A DNA stretch of 64,000 nt from Nocardioides sp. SLBN-35 (GCF_006715725.1 NZ_VFNU01000001.1:1674001-1738000); one strand, 5' to 3'; positions 42,181 to 51,155 are shown, counted from the first letter of the stretch. Notes: generated by a model not told the origin, from the sequence alone. Numbers and translations are program-made.

Positions 42181-44892
42181 TCAGACCGAGACGGGTTCGG
42201 CCTCCTCGCCGAGATAGGCCCGCCGTACGGCCGGGTCGGTGCGGATCTCGGCGGGGGTGCCCTCGGCGATGCGGTGGCCGAAGTCGAGGACGACGACCCG
42301 GTCGGCGTTCTCGAGGACGAGGGCGACGTCGTGCTCGATGAGCAGGATGCCCATGCCCCACTCGTCGGCCAGCCGGCGGACCAGGCGGCCGAGCTCGGCA
42401 CTCTCGGTCTCGTCGAGGCCGGCGGCCGGTTCGTCGAGCATCAGCACCGACGGGCTGCTGGCGACGGCGCGGGCGATGGCGACGAGGCGGCGCTGGCCGT
42501 AGGAGAGGTCCTCGGCGCGGCTGTCGAGCAGCGGCGCGAGTCCGAGCTCCTCGACGGCGGCGACCACGGTGGCGGGCATCCGAGAGCGACCGGGGAGGAC
42601 CAGGTCGGTCAGATACGCCAGTCGGTCGCGCCGGTCGGCGGCGGCGAGCAGGTTCTCGCGCACGGTCAGGTCGTCGAACAGCTCGAGCGACTGGAACGAG
42701 CGGGAGAGGCCGGCCCGGGCGCGGCGGTACGGCGCCCACCGGGTCACGTCGCGCCCGTCCCAGCTGATCGTGCCGGACGAGACCCGGTTGTTGCCGCTGA
42801 CGCAGTCGATGAGCGTCGTCTTCCCGGCGCCGTTGGGGCCGAGCAGGCCGACGACCTGGCCGGGGGCGACGATCAGCGAGACGTCGTCGAGGGCGACGAA
42901 CCCGCCGAAGCGCTGGGTGAGTCCGGCGACCTCCAGGGTGCGCGCCGGGACCGTGGCCCGCTCGGTCGGCGGCAGCGGCTGTGGCCTGCCCGGACGCAGG
43001 CCGGGGATCCGTGCCCGCAGCCTGCGGGTGGACGCGTCGATCGACTCGGCGACGCCGTGCTGGCTGGCGATCAGGGTGATGATCAGCAGCAGTGCCGAGG
43101 CGAGGGGCAGCCAGGACTGCCAGGTCAGCCCGTCCTGAACCGCAGCGGTGGTGGCCGGACCGTCGGATCCGAGCAGGGTGATCAGGCCGCCGGGCGCGGA
43201 GATGGCGCCGATGAACGGACCGGCGAGGTAGCCGGTGCTGCCGATGACCGTCGCGGCGAGCACGGAGATCGAGGCGCCGGGCGCGAACAGCTGCGGGTAG
43301 AGGATCGTCGCGTAGCTGAAGCCCAGCAGTGCACCGCCGAGGCCCGCGATGCCGGCCGAGAGCGTGAACGCATACAGCTTGGCCTCGAAGACGTTGACGC
43401 CGATCGCGGCGGCCGCCCGCTCGTTGGTGCGTACGGCGAGCAGCCGGCGCCCGCTGCGCCCCCGACGTACGTTCGCGACGACGAGCGCGGCCAGGACCAG
43501 CGCCACGAGGCAGACCAGCGCGTAGTTGCGGGCGTGGTCGATCGGCTCGATGTCGATGCCGAGCAGGCGGACCTCGCGCGGGGTGACCTTGGCGGTGTAG
43601 TCGCTGTTGCTGAACACCATCTGGTGCACGGCGAAGCCCAGCCCGAAGGTGACGACGGCGAGGTTGACGCCGCGGGTGCGCAGTGCGGGCAGCCCGAACA
43701 GCAGGCCGACCAGCATCGCCACGACCACGCCGGCGGCCAGCGCCAGCTCGAAGGGCCAGCCGTGGAAGACCACGAACCGCCCGGCGGCGAACGCGCCGAT
43801 GCCCGCGAGCGCGAACTGGGCGATGGAGAGCTGCCCGGCGTACCCGGTCAGCAGCACGATGGACAGCCCGATCAGCGCGAACGTGGCGCTGATGATGGTG
43901 GGCGCGTACCAGTCGGCCGAGGCGCCGAGGCCGACCCAGAGCAGCGCCGCTCCGGCCAGCACCACGACCAGCCACGGGCGGACCCGTCCGGTGCCGACGC
44001 GGGGGAGCCGGTCGGTGATGCTGCCGCGCAGCGGCAGGCCGCGGCCGCGCAGCACGAGCACGACGATGATCGCGAGGAACGGTACGGCGTCCGAGACGCC
44101 GGTCTGGTCGGTGAAGTGCCGGGTCGCGGACTGGGCGGCGCCGAGGAACAGCCCGCCCAGCAGGGCGAGCGGGTAGGAGCGGAAGCCGCCGAGCAGGGCC
44201 GTGGCGAGCGCGCCGATGATGAGCACGCCGAACGGGGTCGGCGAGATGAAGCCGAAGGTGGTCGACGGGAACAGCCCGCCGGCCAGCGCGGCGAGGCCGC
44301 CGCCGATCGCCCAGGTGATGCTGGCGAGCAGGTCCGGCGCCCAGCCCAGCGCAGCGGCGCCGCGCGGGTTCTCGGCCGACGCGGACACGGCGTACCCGAT
44401 CCGGGTGCGGGTGCCGGCGATGGCGAGCGCCAGCGCGGCGATGGTCGCGATGCCGACCAGCCAGAAGGCGTACTGGCCGACCACGACGTCGCCGGCCACG
44501 GTGATCGCCTCGTTGGGCAGCGGTGACTCGGTGCGCAGCTGCTGGGCGCCGTACTTGAGCTGGATGGCCTCGGTCAGCATCGTCAGCAGGCCGAGGGTGG
44601 CGATCACCCGGGCCAGTGGGCTGGCGCTGCGCAGCGGGCGCAGCACCAGGTGGTGGGTGAGCACCCCGAGCAGCGCGGTCGCGGCGACCGCCGTGCCGAG
44701 GGAGACGCCCAGGCCGAGGCCGTGGACGGTCTGCAGCTCGTAGGTGAGGTACGCCCCGACCAGTGCGAAGCCCGCGTGGGCGAAGTTGATCACGCCCGAG
44801 CCGCGGTAGATCACGACCAGTCCGAGGCCTAGCAGGGCATAGATGCCGCCCGTGCCGAGGCCGAGGAGGGCGTACCGGATGAGGTCGGTCAT
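42181..44892 (-). CDS. fused branched-chain amino acid ABC transporter: LivH-LivM-LivG in one chain
   Basis: Predicted 903 residues. About 1-290 is a LivH-type permease (GTGGIYALLGLGLVVIYRGSG, VINFAHAGFALVGAYL). About 310-640 is a LivM-type permease (LLTGYAGQLSIAQFALAGIGAF; AVRTNERAAAAIGVNVFEAK). About 655-903 is a LivG-type ATPase with Walker A GLLGPNGAGKTTLI (about 683-693), signature LSYGQRRLVAIARA and Walker B LMLDEPAAGLD. Permease-ATPase fusions are known in this family, but both permeases plus one ATPase on one chain is uncommon. ATG 44892 overlaps the LivF stop (ATGA). It imports branched-chain or related amino acids, possibly amides or urea. Confidence 0.92.
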   Translation of the reverse strand: MTDLIRYALLGLGTGGIYALLGLGLVVIYRGSGVINFAHAGFALVGAYLTYELQTVHGLGLGVSLGTAVAATALLGVLTHHLVLRPLRSASPLARVIATLGLLTMLTEAIQLKYGAQQLRTESPLPNEAITVAGDVVVGQYAFWLVGIATIAALALAIAGTRTRIGYAVSASAENPRGAAALGWAPDLLASITWAIGGGLAALAGGLFPSTTFGFISPTPFGVLIIGALATALLGGFRSYPLALLGGLFLGAAQSATRHFTDQTGVSDAVPFLAIIVVLVLRGRGLPLRGSITDRLPRVGTGRVRPWLVVVLAGAALLWVGLGASADWYAPTIISATFALIGLSIVLLTGYAGQLSIAQFALAGIGAFAAGRFVVFHGWPFELALAAGVVVAMLVGLLFGLPALRTRGVNLAVVTFGLGFAVHQMVFSNSDYTAKVTPREVRLLGIDIEPIDHARNYALVCLVALVLAALVVANVRRGRSGRRLLAVRTNERAAAAIGVNVFEAKLYAFTLSAGIAGLGGALLGFSYATILYPQLFAPGASISVLAATVIGSTGYLAGPFIGAISAPGGLITLLGSDGPATTAAVQDGLTWQSWLPLASALLLIITLIASQHGVAESIDASTRRLRARIPGLRPGRPQPLPPTERATVPARTLEVAGLTQRFGGFVALDDVSLIVAPGQVVGLLGPNGAGKTTLIDCVSGNNRVSSGTISWDGRDVTRWAPYRRARAGLSRSFQSLELFDDLTVRENLLAAADRRDRLAYLTDLVLPGRSRMPATVVAAVEELGLAPLLDSRAEDLSYGQRRLVAIARAVASSPSVLMLDEPAAGLDETESAELGRLVRRLADEWGMGILLIEHDVALVLENADRVVVLDFGHRIAEGTPAEIRTDPAVRRAYLGEEAEPVSV

Positions 44893-45632
44893 GGTTCGGT
44901 GCTCTCGCTCAGGTAGGTGGCGGCGATGCGCTCGGCGTCGTCGCGCAGTTCGGAGGCAGGTCCCGAGAGGACGATGCGGCCGCGCCGCATCACGTGCACG
45001 TGGTCGGCGATCGCCAGCGCCTGGCGGACGTGCTGCTCGACGAGCACGACCGCGACGCCGTCGTCCGCGGCCCGTCGTACGGCGGCCAGCAACCGCTCGA
45101 CGACGAGTGGGGCCAGGCCCAGGGACAGCTCGTCGGCGAGCAGAACCTGCGGCTCGGCGGCCAGGATCCGGCCGAGCGCGAGCATCTGCTGCTGGCCGCC
45201 CGAGAGCAGCCCGACCTTCTTGGACAGGTGCGGCTCCAGCTCGGGGAAGTAGGCAAGCGCCTTCTCGGCCGACCCGCGGCCGATCTTCAGGTTCTGCCAG
45301 CCGGTGAGCTGCATGAAGACGCAGCGCTCCTCGGTCAGGAAGCCCAGGCCCGCACGGGCCCGTTGGTGCAGGCGCCGCGGCCGGGCGTCGCCGAGGACCG
45401 CCACCGATCCGGAGATCGGTGCCAGCTCGCCGGCGAGTGACAGCAGCGTGGTGGTCTTGCCGGCGCCGTTGGCGCCGAGCAGGGCCAGGACCTCGCCGGC
45501 CCGGACCCGGAGGTCGACGCCGTGGACGGCCGGGGTCCCGGCGTACCCGGCGGTCAGGCCGGTCGCCTCGACGACGACCTGGCCGGGCCGGACCTGGCCG
45601 CCCGGGACGGGCGGCGCCTGCACCGCGGTCAC
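44889..45632 (-). CDS. livF: ABC transporter ATP-binding protein LivF
   Basis: Predicted 247 residues. Walker A LLGANGAGKTTTL, the LTEERCVFMQLTGWQNLKIG region typical of LivF, signature LLSGGQQQMLALGRIL, Walker B VLLADELSLGLAP, and the H-loop in VVLVEQHVRQALAIAD. It pairs with the ATPase domain of the fused LivHMG protein. GTG 45632 overlaps the stop of the substrate-binding gene (GTGA). It is the middle gene of a three-gene minus-strand operon. Confidence 0.92.
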   Translation of the reverse strand: MTAVQAPPVPGGQVRPGQVVVEATGLTAGYAGTPAVHGVDLRVRAGEVLALLGANGAGKTTTLLSLAGELAPISGSVAVLGDARPRRLHQRARAGLGFLTEERCVFMQLTGWQNLKIGRGSAEKALAYFPELEPHLSKKVGLLSGGQQQMLALGRILAAEPQVLLADELSLGLAPLVVERLLAAVRRAADDGVAVVLVEQHVRQALAIADHVHVMRRGRIVLSGPASELRDDAERIAATYLSESTEP

Positions 45633-46870
45633 GACGCCGGGGTCAGGGAGGCGCCGAGGTCGACGTAGTCGCCGTCCTGGTGGAGCGCGCCGTCCTCGAT
45701 GTCGTGGAACATGACCAAGGTGTTGAAGATCCGGTTCATGCCGGGGGCGGGGAACTCCTGGGTGAAGTCCAGCTCCGGCGTGAAGCCCAGGCCGTCGACC
45801 GCCGAGGCCGCGTCGAACGCCGCCGTGACGCCGGTCGCGGAGACGTCGTCGCTGTCCTTGAGGACCTCGGCGAGCAGCTGGTAGCCGACCCAGGTGCTCT
45901 GGTACGACATGTAGGACCAGCCGCCGTTCTCCTCGCTGGACATGTCGCCCACGATCTTCTTCGCCTCGTCCCACACCGGGTCACCGGCAGGCGGGAACGG
46001 CGACATGGTGACGGCGTTGTCGAGGGCGCCGCCGGCCTGGCTGATCGCGGAGTCGGTCAGGGTGCCGGGGAACGCGTAGTACTTCGTCTTGCTGCCGAGG
46101 CTCGCGCCGGCGGCCGCGACACCGGTCAACGGACCGGACGGGATCGACATGATCGCGCAGTCGTAGTCGCTGATCTCCTGCGCGATGGAGCTGAAGTCGG
46201 TGGTCGTCGGCGGGACGGGTACGACGGTCGCCGGGGCGTGGCCGTCGCTGGCGAGTCCGACGTTGCCGAGCTCCTTGACCGAGCCGCTGGAGGGCAGGTC
46301 GTACATCACGTTGGCGACCTTGTCGCAGCCGTCCTGGGCGGCCTTGGCGCCCAGACCGGCCTGGGCGATGACGCCCGGCACGATCGGGTAGCTGAGCTTG
46401 CTCGACAGCTCCGCGGCGCTGATCACCGGCGGGGCGATCCACGGGATCCCGGCCTTCTCCAGGATCGGCATGATCGTGTCGCCGTTGGCGCTGAAGCCAC
46501 CGACGACGGCGGAGACGCCTTCGTCGACGGCCTTGCGGGCGCAGTCGGCGGCCTTGTTGGGGTCGGCGCCCTCGTTGCAGGGCACGACCACGACCTCGTG
46601 GCCGTTGATGCCGCCGGCGTTGTTGATGGCGACCTTGGCCCCGTCGGCGACGTCGAGCGCCGCCTTGAAGTTGATGGTGTCGGTGTCGTAGGGCGTGAAC
46701 GTCATGACCTTGATCGGGTCACCCGAGAAAGTGACGTCGGCGTTCTGCTTCGGCTTGGCGAAGTCGTCCTTGCCGTCGTCCCCGCCACCGCACGCGGTGA
46801 GGCCGAGGAGCAGGACGGATGCGGTCGCAAGGCCGCGGACGCGGCGGCGACGGGTGAACTGGTCGGTCAT
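45629..46870 (-). CDS. branched-chain amino acid ABC transporter substrate-binding lipoprotein
   Basis: Predicted 413 residues. ATG 46870 gives a basic end (TRRRRVRG), a hydrophobic core and the lipobox LTAC, so it is a membrane-anchored lipoprotein. The mature part is a type I periplasmic-binding (Leu/Ile/Val) fold: VAINNAGGINGHEVVVVPCNEG, ADCARKAVDEGVSAVVGGFSANGDTIMPILEKAGIPWIAP. It delivers substrate to the LivF/LivHMG importer. Minus-strand TACGTT lies 7 nt before the ATG, so the mRNA is probably leaderless. A 39-bp palindrome abuts the -35 position. Confidence 0.92.
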   Translation of the reverse strand: MTDQFTRRRRVRGLATASVLLLGLTACGGGDDGKDDFAKPKQNADVTFSGDPIKVMTFTPYDTDTINFKAALDVADGAKVAINNAGGINGHEVVVVPCNEGADPNKAADCARKAVDEGVSAVVGGFSANGDTIMPILEKAGIPWIAPPVISAAELSSKLSYPIVPGVIAQAGLGAKAAQDGCDKVANVMYDLPSSGSVKELGNVGLASDGHAPATVVPVPPTTTDFSSIAQEISDYDCAIMSIPSGPLTGVAAAGASLGSKTKYYAFPGTLTDSAISQAGGALDNAVTMSPFPPAGDPVWDEAKKIVGDMSSEENGGWSYMSYQSTWVGYQLLAEVLKDSDDVSATGVTAAFDAASAVDGLGFTPELDFTQEFPAPGMNRIFNTLVMFHDIEDGALHQDGDYVDLGASLTPAS

Positions 46871-46877
46871 GGCGCGG

Positions 46878-46883
46878 AACGTA
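46878..46883 (-). promoter_or_regulatory. -10 box for leaderless livK-type gene
   Basis: Minus-strand TACGTT, 7 nt, then ATG 46870. Confidence 0.55.
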
Positions 46884-46901
46884 GGTGCGGGAACCTTCGC
46901 C

Positions 46902-46940
46902 GAATGTGACCTGTCCCACTGAGTGCGACAGGTCACATTC
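46902..46940. promoter_or_regulatory. 39-bp palindrome, probable operator of the liv operon
   Basis: Arms GAATGTGACCTGTC (46902-46915) and GACAGGTCACATTC (46927-46940) are perfect, and the 11-nt spacer is itself nearly symmetrical (CACT-g-AGTG). It starts where the -35 of the livK promoter is expected (17-18 bp from the -10 box), so an operator is more likely than a terminator. Confidence 0.55.
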
Positions 46941-46958
46941 CGGGCCCACCCGCCCAGC

Positions 46959-47086
46959 GCCGACCCGGCGCGAAGTGGCTCTCAGGCTCCGCCGACCCGG
47001 CGCGAAGTGGCTCTCAGACTCCGCCGACCCGGCGCGTAGTGGCTCTCAGGCTCTGCCGACCCGGCGCGTAGTGGCTCCCGGAATCG
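46959..47086. repeat. four tandem 32-bp repeats
   Basis: Units begin at 46959, 46991, 47023 and 47055, each with GCCGACCCGGCGCG(A/T)AGTGG. The first three differ at a few positions; the fourth diverges after base 23. They are directly adjacent with no spacers, so this is not a CRISPR array. The 21-nt core recurs inverted at 47159-47179 with one or two changes. Confidence 0.85.
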
Positions 47087-47235
47087 ACTCACCCGGCAGA
47101 AGCTGTCTCGCTGCCGTTCCTCCGACGGGAAGTTCTGCCGGGTCGGCGTCGATTCCGTGCCACTTTGCGCCGGGTCGGCGTGAAATCCGAGCCAGTCCGA
47201 GCCGGGTCGCGCTGGGTTCGGGGCCGCGGATTTCA
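47079..47235. repeat. inverted-repeat cluster beside the tandem repeats
   Basis: CGGAATCGAC and ACCCGGCAGAA (47079-47101) pair with TTCTGCCGGGT and GTCGATTCCG (47133-47157). The inverted repeat core is at 47159-47179, and TGAAATCC (47181-47188) pairs with GGATTTCA (47228-47235). The block could fold into several alternative large hairpins. Confidence 0.7.
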
Positions 47236-47375
47236 CCAGAGCCAACGGCAGCGTTCCACGCTCGTTCACCGGCGTCACCCTCACTGGTCGCGCACCACCG
47301 TCAACGTTCCGGTGGTTGCGCGGTCCCGCGCTGCCGTGACGGCCCTTCTCGGGGTGGCCACGACCAAGGACGACT

Positions 47376-48389
47376 GTGACCAGCCTGCCCCTCGTCGATC
47401 CGAGCGCGCCCGACGTGCAGCCGCGCCGGATCTCCCGCAAGGCCACCGGTGCCGACGCGGTGTTCGTCAACGTGTCCCGGACGATCGGCGCCTCGGTGCT
47501 GGTGATCACGGGCGGGGTCGGGCTGTTTCTCGGCTGGCAGGCGTTTCCCACGCTGCACCGCTACGGGTGGCGGTTCTTCACCGAGTCCGACTGGCTGCCC
47601 GAGGCCGACGTCCTCGGCATCGCCGCGGTGCTGGCGGGCACAGTGCAGATCGCGCTGGTCGCCATGGTGATCGCGTTCCCGCTGGCGTTGAGCACGGCGC
47701 TGTACATCTCGGAGTACGCGCCCGCGTCGATCCGCTCCGTCCTGGTCTCCCTCGTCGACCTGATGGCCGCGATCCCGTCGATCGTCTACGGCCTGTGGGG
47801 CTTCTTCCTGGTGATGCCGCACGCCGCCGCGTTCGCGACCTTCCTGCAGCGTCACCTGGGCTGGATCCCGGTCTTCGACGTCAAGGACACCGACCCGGAC
47901 GCCGCCATCTGGGACGCCAGCCGCTACACCGCGAGCGCGTTCTGCGCCGGCATCGCCGTGGCGATGATGGTGCTGCCGATGGCCTGCGCCGTGATGCGAC
48001 AGGTGTTCAGCCAGACCCCGCCGGGGGAGAAGGAGGCCGCACTCGCCCTCGGCGCGACCCGCTGGGGCATGGTCCGCACCGTCGTGCTGCCCTTCGGTCG
48101 CGGCGGCATCATCGGCGGCACCATGCTCGCCCTCGGCCGGGCGCTCGGGGAGACGATCGCGGTCCTGCTCATCATCTCGCCGTCGTTCGACCTCAAGCTC
48201 CGCCCGCTCGAGATCGGCACCAACAGCGTCAGCGCGCTGATCGCGGGCCGCTTCGGCGACGCCAGCGCCAGCCAGCTCTCCGCGCTCCTGGCGGCCGGCT
48301 TCGTGCTGTTCGTCATCACCCTCGCGGTCAACACGCTCGCTGCCGTCGTGGTCAGCCGGAGCCGCTCGGGCGCCGGGGCGGAGGCCTGA
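47376..48389 (+). CDS. pstC: phosphate ABC transporter permease PstC
   Basis: Predicted 337 residues with six transmembrane helices and the permease EAA-type loop (EKEAALALGATRWGMVRTVVLPFGRGGIIGG). FFTESDWLPEADVLGIAAVLAGTVQIALVA and SEYAPASIRSVLVSLVDLMAAIPSIVYGLWG are PstC hallmarks. GTG 47376 has an AAGGA Shine-Dalgarno 5 nt upstream. First gene of a seven-gene operon; with PstA and PstB it forms the inner-membrane phosphate importer. Confidence 0.95.
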   Translation: MTSLPLVDPSAPDVQPRRISRKATGADAVFVNVSRTIGASVLVITGGVGLFLGWQAFPTLHRYGWRFFTESDWLPEADVLGIAAVLAGTVQIALVAMVIAFPLALSTALYISEYAPASIRSVLVSLVDLMAAIPSIVYGLWGFFLVMPHAAAFATFLQRHLGWIPVFDVKDTDPDAAIWDASRYTASAFCAGIAVAMMVLPMACAVMRQVFSQTPPGEKEAALALGATRWGMVRTVVLPFGRGGIIGGTMLALGRALGETIAVLLIISPSFDLKLRPLEIGTNSVSALIAGRFGDASASQLSALLAAGFVLFVITLAVNTLAAVVVSRSRSGAGAEA

Positions 48390-48390
48390 G

Positions 48391-49566
48391 ATGACCACGG
48401 CTCCCACGACCTCGCCGGTCCGGCCGCAGCGTGCGACCGTCCTGCCCAAGTACGACGACGACGCGGCTCCCGCCGTACCTCGCCCCTCCCTCGGCCGGCC
48501 CACCGCCGACGAGAGGTTCGTGCGCTGGGGCGCCTGGGCCTCGGCGCTGGGGATGGCCTGGTTGGTCACCCAGCGACTGCTGCCGCTCCCCGGGCCGGCC
48601 TGGTTCCTCGTCGTCTGGTTCGTCCTCGGGCTTGCCGTCACCGCGGTCCTCTCGGCACTGACCGTGTCGATGGTCGAGGTGCGCGACCGGCTCGTGGCGT
48701 CCGTCGTCACCGGCGGTGCCCTGGTCGTCGGCGCGGCCCTGGTGAGCACGCTGTCGTTCATCGTGCTGCGCGGCTGGCGGCCGCTGCTGCACGCCAACTT
48801 CTTCGTCGACGACATGGCCGGCGTCGGCCCCAAGGACCCCTTCGACATGGGAGGCATCGCCCACGCGACCGTCGGCTCGGTCATCGAGATCGGCATCGCG
48901 CTGGTCATCGTGCTGCCGCTCGGCATCGGCACCGCGATCTTCATGACCGAGGTCGGGGGCCGGTTCGCCGGCCTGGTACGCACGATCGTCGAGGCGATGA
49001 CGGCGCTGCCGTCGGTGGTCGCCGGACTGTTCGTCTACACGACGGTGATCGTGGTCGCGGGCTGGCCGCGCTCCGGGTTGGCCGCCGCGCTCGCCCTCGC
49101 CGTGATGATGCTGCCGATCGTCGCCCGGGCCGCCGACGTGGTGCTGCGCGTCGTGCCCGGCAACCTGCGCGAGGCCGGGCTCGCCCTCGGTGCCAGCCGG
49201 TGGCGGACCGTGTGGCACGTCGTGCTGCCGACGGCCCGGCCGGGCCTCGCGACCGCCGTCATCCTCGGTGTCGCCCGCGGGGTGGGGGAGACCTCGCCCG
49301 TGCTGCTGACCTCCGGCGCCGCCGCGTTCATGGTCGTCGGACCCACCGACGGCGTCATGAACTCGCTGCCGCTCTACATCTACACGACCGTCCGCAGCGG
49401 CGAGCCGCAGGCGATCACTCGCGCCTTCGCGGCCGCCACCGTCCTGCTCGCGCTCGTGCTGTTCCTCTTCGTCCTCGCGCGGGTCGTGGCCCGCCCGAGG
49501 AGGGCGAGGAAGACCACCCGGCCCCGTGCCATCAAGCCCCGTGCCATGAAGGAGACCAGCTCGTGA
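48391..49566 (+). CDS. pstA: phosphate ABC transporter permease PstA
   Basis: Predicted 391 residues, longer than usual because of an N-terminal extension of about 95 residues that includes two extra hydrophobic helices (ASALGMAWLVTQRLLPLPG, LVVWFVLGLAVTAVL). Core PstA features: DPFDMGGIAHATVGSVIEIGIALVIVLPLGIGTAIFMTEVGG, IVEAMTALPSVVAGLFVYT and the EAA loop REAGLALGASRWRTVWHVVLPTARPGLATAVILG. It starts 1 bp after pstC, and its stop overlaps the next gene as GTGA. Confidence 0.95.
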   Translation: MTTAPTTSPVRPQRATVLPKYDDDAAPAVPRPSLGRPTADERFVRWGAWASALGMAWLVTQRLLPLPGPAWFLVVWFVLGLAVTAVLSALTVSMVEVRDRLVASVVTGGALVVGAALVSTLSFIVLRGWRPLLHANFFVDDMAGVGPKDPFDMGGIAHATVGSVIEIGIALVIVLPLGIGTAIFMTEVGGRFAGLVRTIVEAMTALPSVVAGLFVYTTVIVVAGWPRSGLAAALALAVMMLPIVARAADVVLRVVPGNLREAGLALGASRWRTVWHVVLPTARPGLATAVILGVARGVGETSPVLLTSGAAAFMVVGPTDGVMNSLPLYIYTTVRSGEPQAITRAFAAATVLLALVLFLFVLARVVARPRRARKTTRPRAIKPRAMKETSS

Positions 49567-51155
49567 AGCGCCGAGGACGCGCCCTGGCGGCCACCCTGCT
49601 CGCCATGATCTGCGGCATCAGCCTGCCCCTGGCGGCGTGGGGTGCCGTGCCGTACGCCCAGATCGAGGGCACCGGCTCGACCTGGTCGGAGCTCATCGTC
49701 CAGCAGTGGATCGCCGACGTGAACGCCAACGGCATGAAGGTCGTCTACACCGGCGGCGGCTCGACCAAGGGCCGCAAGGACTTCGCCAACAACAGCGTCG
49801 ACTTCGCGATCTCCGAGATCCCGTACCAGGGCACCGACGAGCAGGGCCAGGCCGACACCAGCCAGGGCCGGCAGTACGCCTATCTGCCCATCGTGGCCGG
49901 TGGCACCGCCTTCACCTACCAGCTCAAGATCGGCAACGAGCAGGTCAAGAACCTGCGCCTGTCGGGGGAGACGCTGGCCAAGATCTTCACCAACCAGATC
50001 ACCAACTGGAACGACCCGGCGATCGCCAAGGACAACAACGGCCGCAAGTTCCCGGCCCTGCCGATCATCCCCGTGGTCCGCTCCGACGGATCCGGTACGA
50101 CGGCACAGTTCACCACCTGGATGGACAAGCAGTACCCCAGCATCTGGCGGGCCTACTTCGGCCGGGCCGGGCTGACGTCGTACTACCCCAAGAAGTCGGG
50201 CAGCCGGATGGTCAGCCAGGCCGGCTCCGACCAGGTGATGAACACGATCAAGGGCTTCTCGGGCAACGGGATGATCGGGTACGTCGAGTACTCCTATGCG
50301 ATCAACGCCCACTACCCGGTGGTGAAGGTGAGGAACGCGGCCGGCTACTACGTCGAGCCCACACAGTTCAACACCGCGGTGGCACTGACGCAGGCCAAGA
50401 TCAACATGGACACGACGTCACCGCTGTACCTGACGCAGAACCTCGACGGCGTCTACACCCACAACGACCCGCGGTCCTACCCGATCTCGTCGTACTCGTA
50501 CATGCTGCTGCCCACCGGTGCCGGTGACCAGCGGATGTCGACGGCCAAGCGGCAGACCCTCGCCGACTTCATGTACTACTCGCTGTGCACCGGGCAGACG
50601 AAGGCGGGCGCGTACGGCTACTCCTCGCTGCCGCTCAACCTGGTCCAGGCCGGGTTCGACCAGATCGCGAAGCTGAAGGCGGCCGACCCGGCCGTCGAGC
50701 TGACCGACCGCGACGTCAAGAGCTGCAACAACCCCACCTTCGACGGCAAGAACCTCGACAAGAACCTGCTGGCGGAGAAGGCGCCCAAGCCGCCGGAGTG
50801 CGACAAGGACGGCGCCGGTCCGTGCGGCTACGACACCGGCACCGGCAAGCCCGCCACCGACGAGCAGGCCGCGGCCGCGGGAGGTACGGCGCCCGCCGCC
50901 GGCGCCGCACCGCCGGCAGCCGTCGATCCGGTCACCGGCCAGGAGGTACCGGTCGCCACCGACGGCACCACACCGGTGGCCGCCACCAGCCAGCCCGTGA
51001 CGGCCTCGCCCGACACGCTGTCAGCCGAGCGGGCCGGTGACCGCCGGCCCTTCGGCTGGGTCGTGGTGCTGGAGCTGCTCGCCCTGGTGCTGCTGCCCGG
51101 CCTGCTGGCCGCGATGTTCCGGCGCCGGCTGGCCGCCGGGGGGACGTCGCGATGA
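49563..51155 (+). CDS. PstS-like phosphate-binding protein with C-terminal membrane anchor
   Basis: Predicted 530 residues. N-terminal signal peptide (RRGRALAATLLAMICGISLPLAAWG). The periplasmic-binding domain has EGTGSTWSELIVQQWIADV, VVYTGGGSTKGRKDFANNSVDFAISEIPY and VVRSDGSGTTAQFTTWM, the phosphate-site segments of PstS. After an Ala/Pro-rich linker a transmembrane helix (about 506-525, WVVVLELLALVLLPGLLAAMF) and a basic tail (RRRLAAGGTSR) anchor it, instead of the usual lipid. GTG 49563 overlaps the pstA stop. It is a tethered receptor for the PstCAB channel, possibly of altered specificity. Confidence 0.88.
   Translation: MKRRGRALAATLLAMICGISLPLAAWGAVPYAQIEGTGSTWSELIVQQWIADVNANGMKVVYTGGGSTKGRKDFANNSVDFAISEIPYQGTDEQGQADTSQGRQYAYLPIVAGGTAFTYQLKIGNEQVKNLRLSGETLAKIFTNQITNWNDPAIAKDNNGRKFPALPIIPVVRSDGSGTTAQFTTWMDKQYPSIWRAYFGRAGLTSYYPKKSGSRMVSQAGSDQVMNTIKGFSGNGMIGYVEYSYAINAHYPVVKVRNAAGYYVEPTQFNTAVALTQAKINMDTTSPLYLTQNLDGVYTHNDPRSYPISSYSYMLLPTGAGDQRMSTAKRQTLADFMYYSLCTGQTKAGAYGYSSLPLNLVQAGFDQIAKLKAADPAVELTDRDVKSCNNPTFDGKNLDKNLLAEKAPKPPECDKDGAGPCGYDTGTGKPATDEQAAAAGGTAPAAGAAPPAAVDPVTGQEVPVATDGTTPVAATSQPVTASPDTLSAERAGDRRPFGWVVVLELLALVLLPGLLAAMFRRRLAAGGTSR

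Larger units (their letters stand above)
46871..47375. other. 505-bp repeat-filled divergent intergenic region
   Basis: Between the livK-type gene (minus) and pstC (plus). It contains the livK promoter, a 39-bp palindrome, four tandem 32-bp repeats, an inverted partial copy of the repeat and further inverted repeats up to 47235. No gene was recognised. The last 140 bp before pstC should hold its promoter, but no clear -10 box was identified. Confidence 0.6.

Noticed and set aside
46959..47086. Tandem repeats as a CRISPR array
   Set aside because: The 32-bp units are directly adjacent with no spacers, and there are no cas genes in the window.
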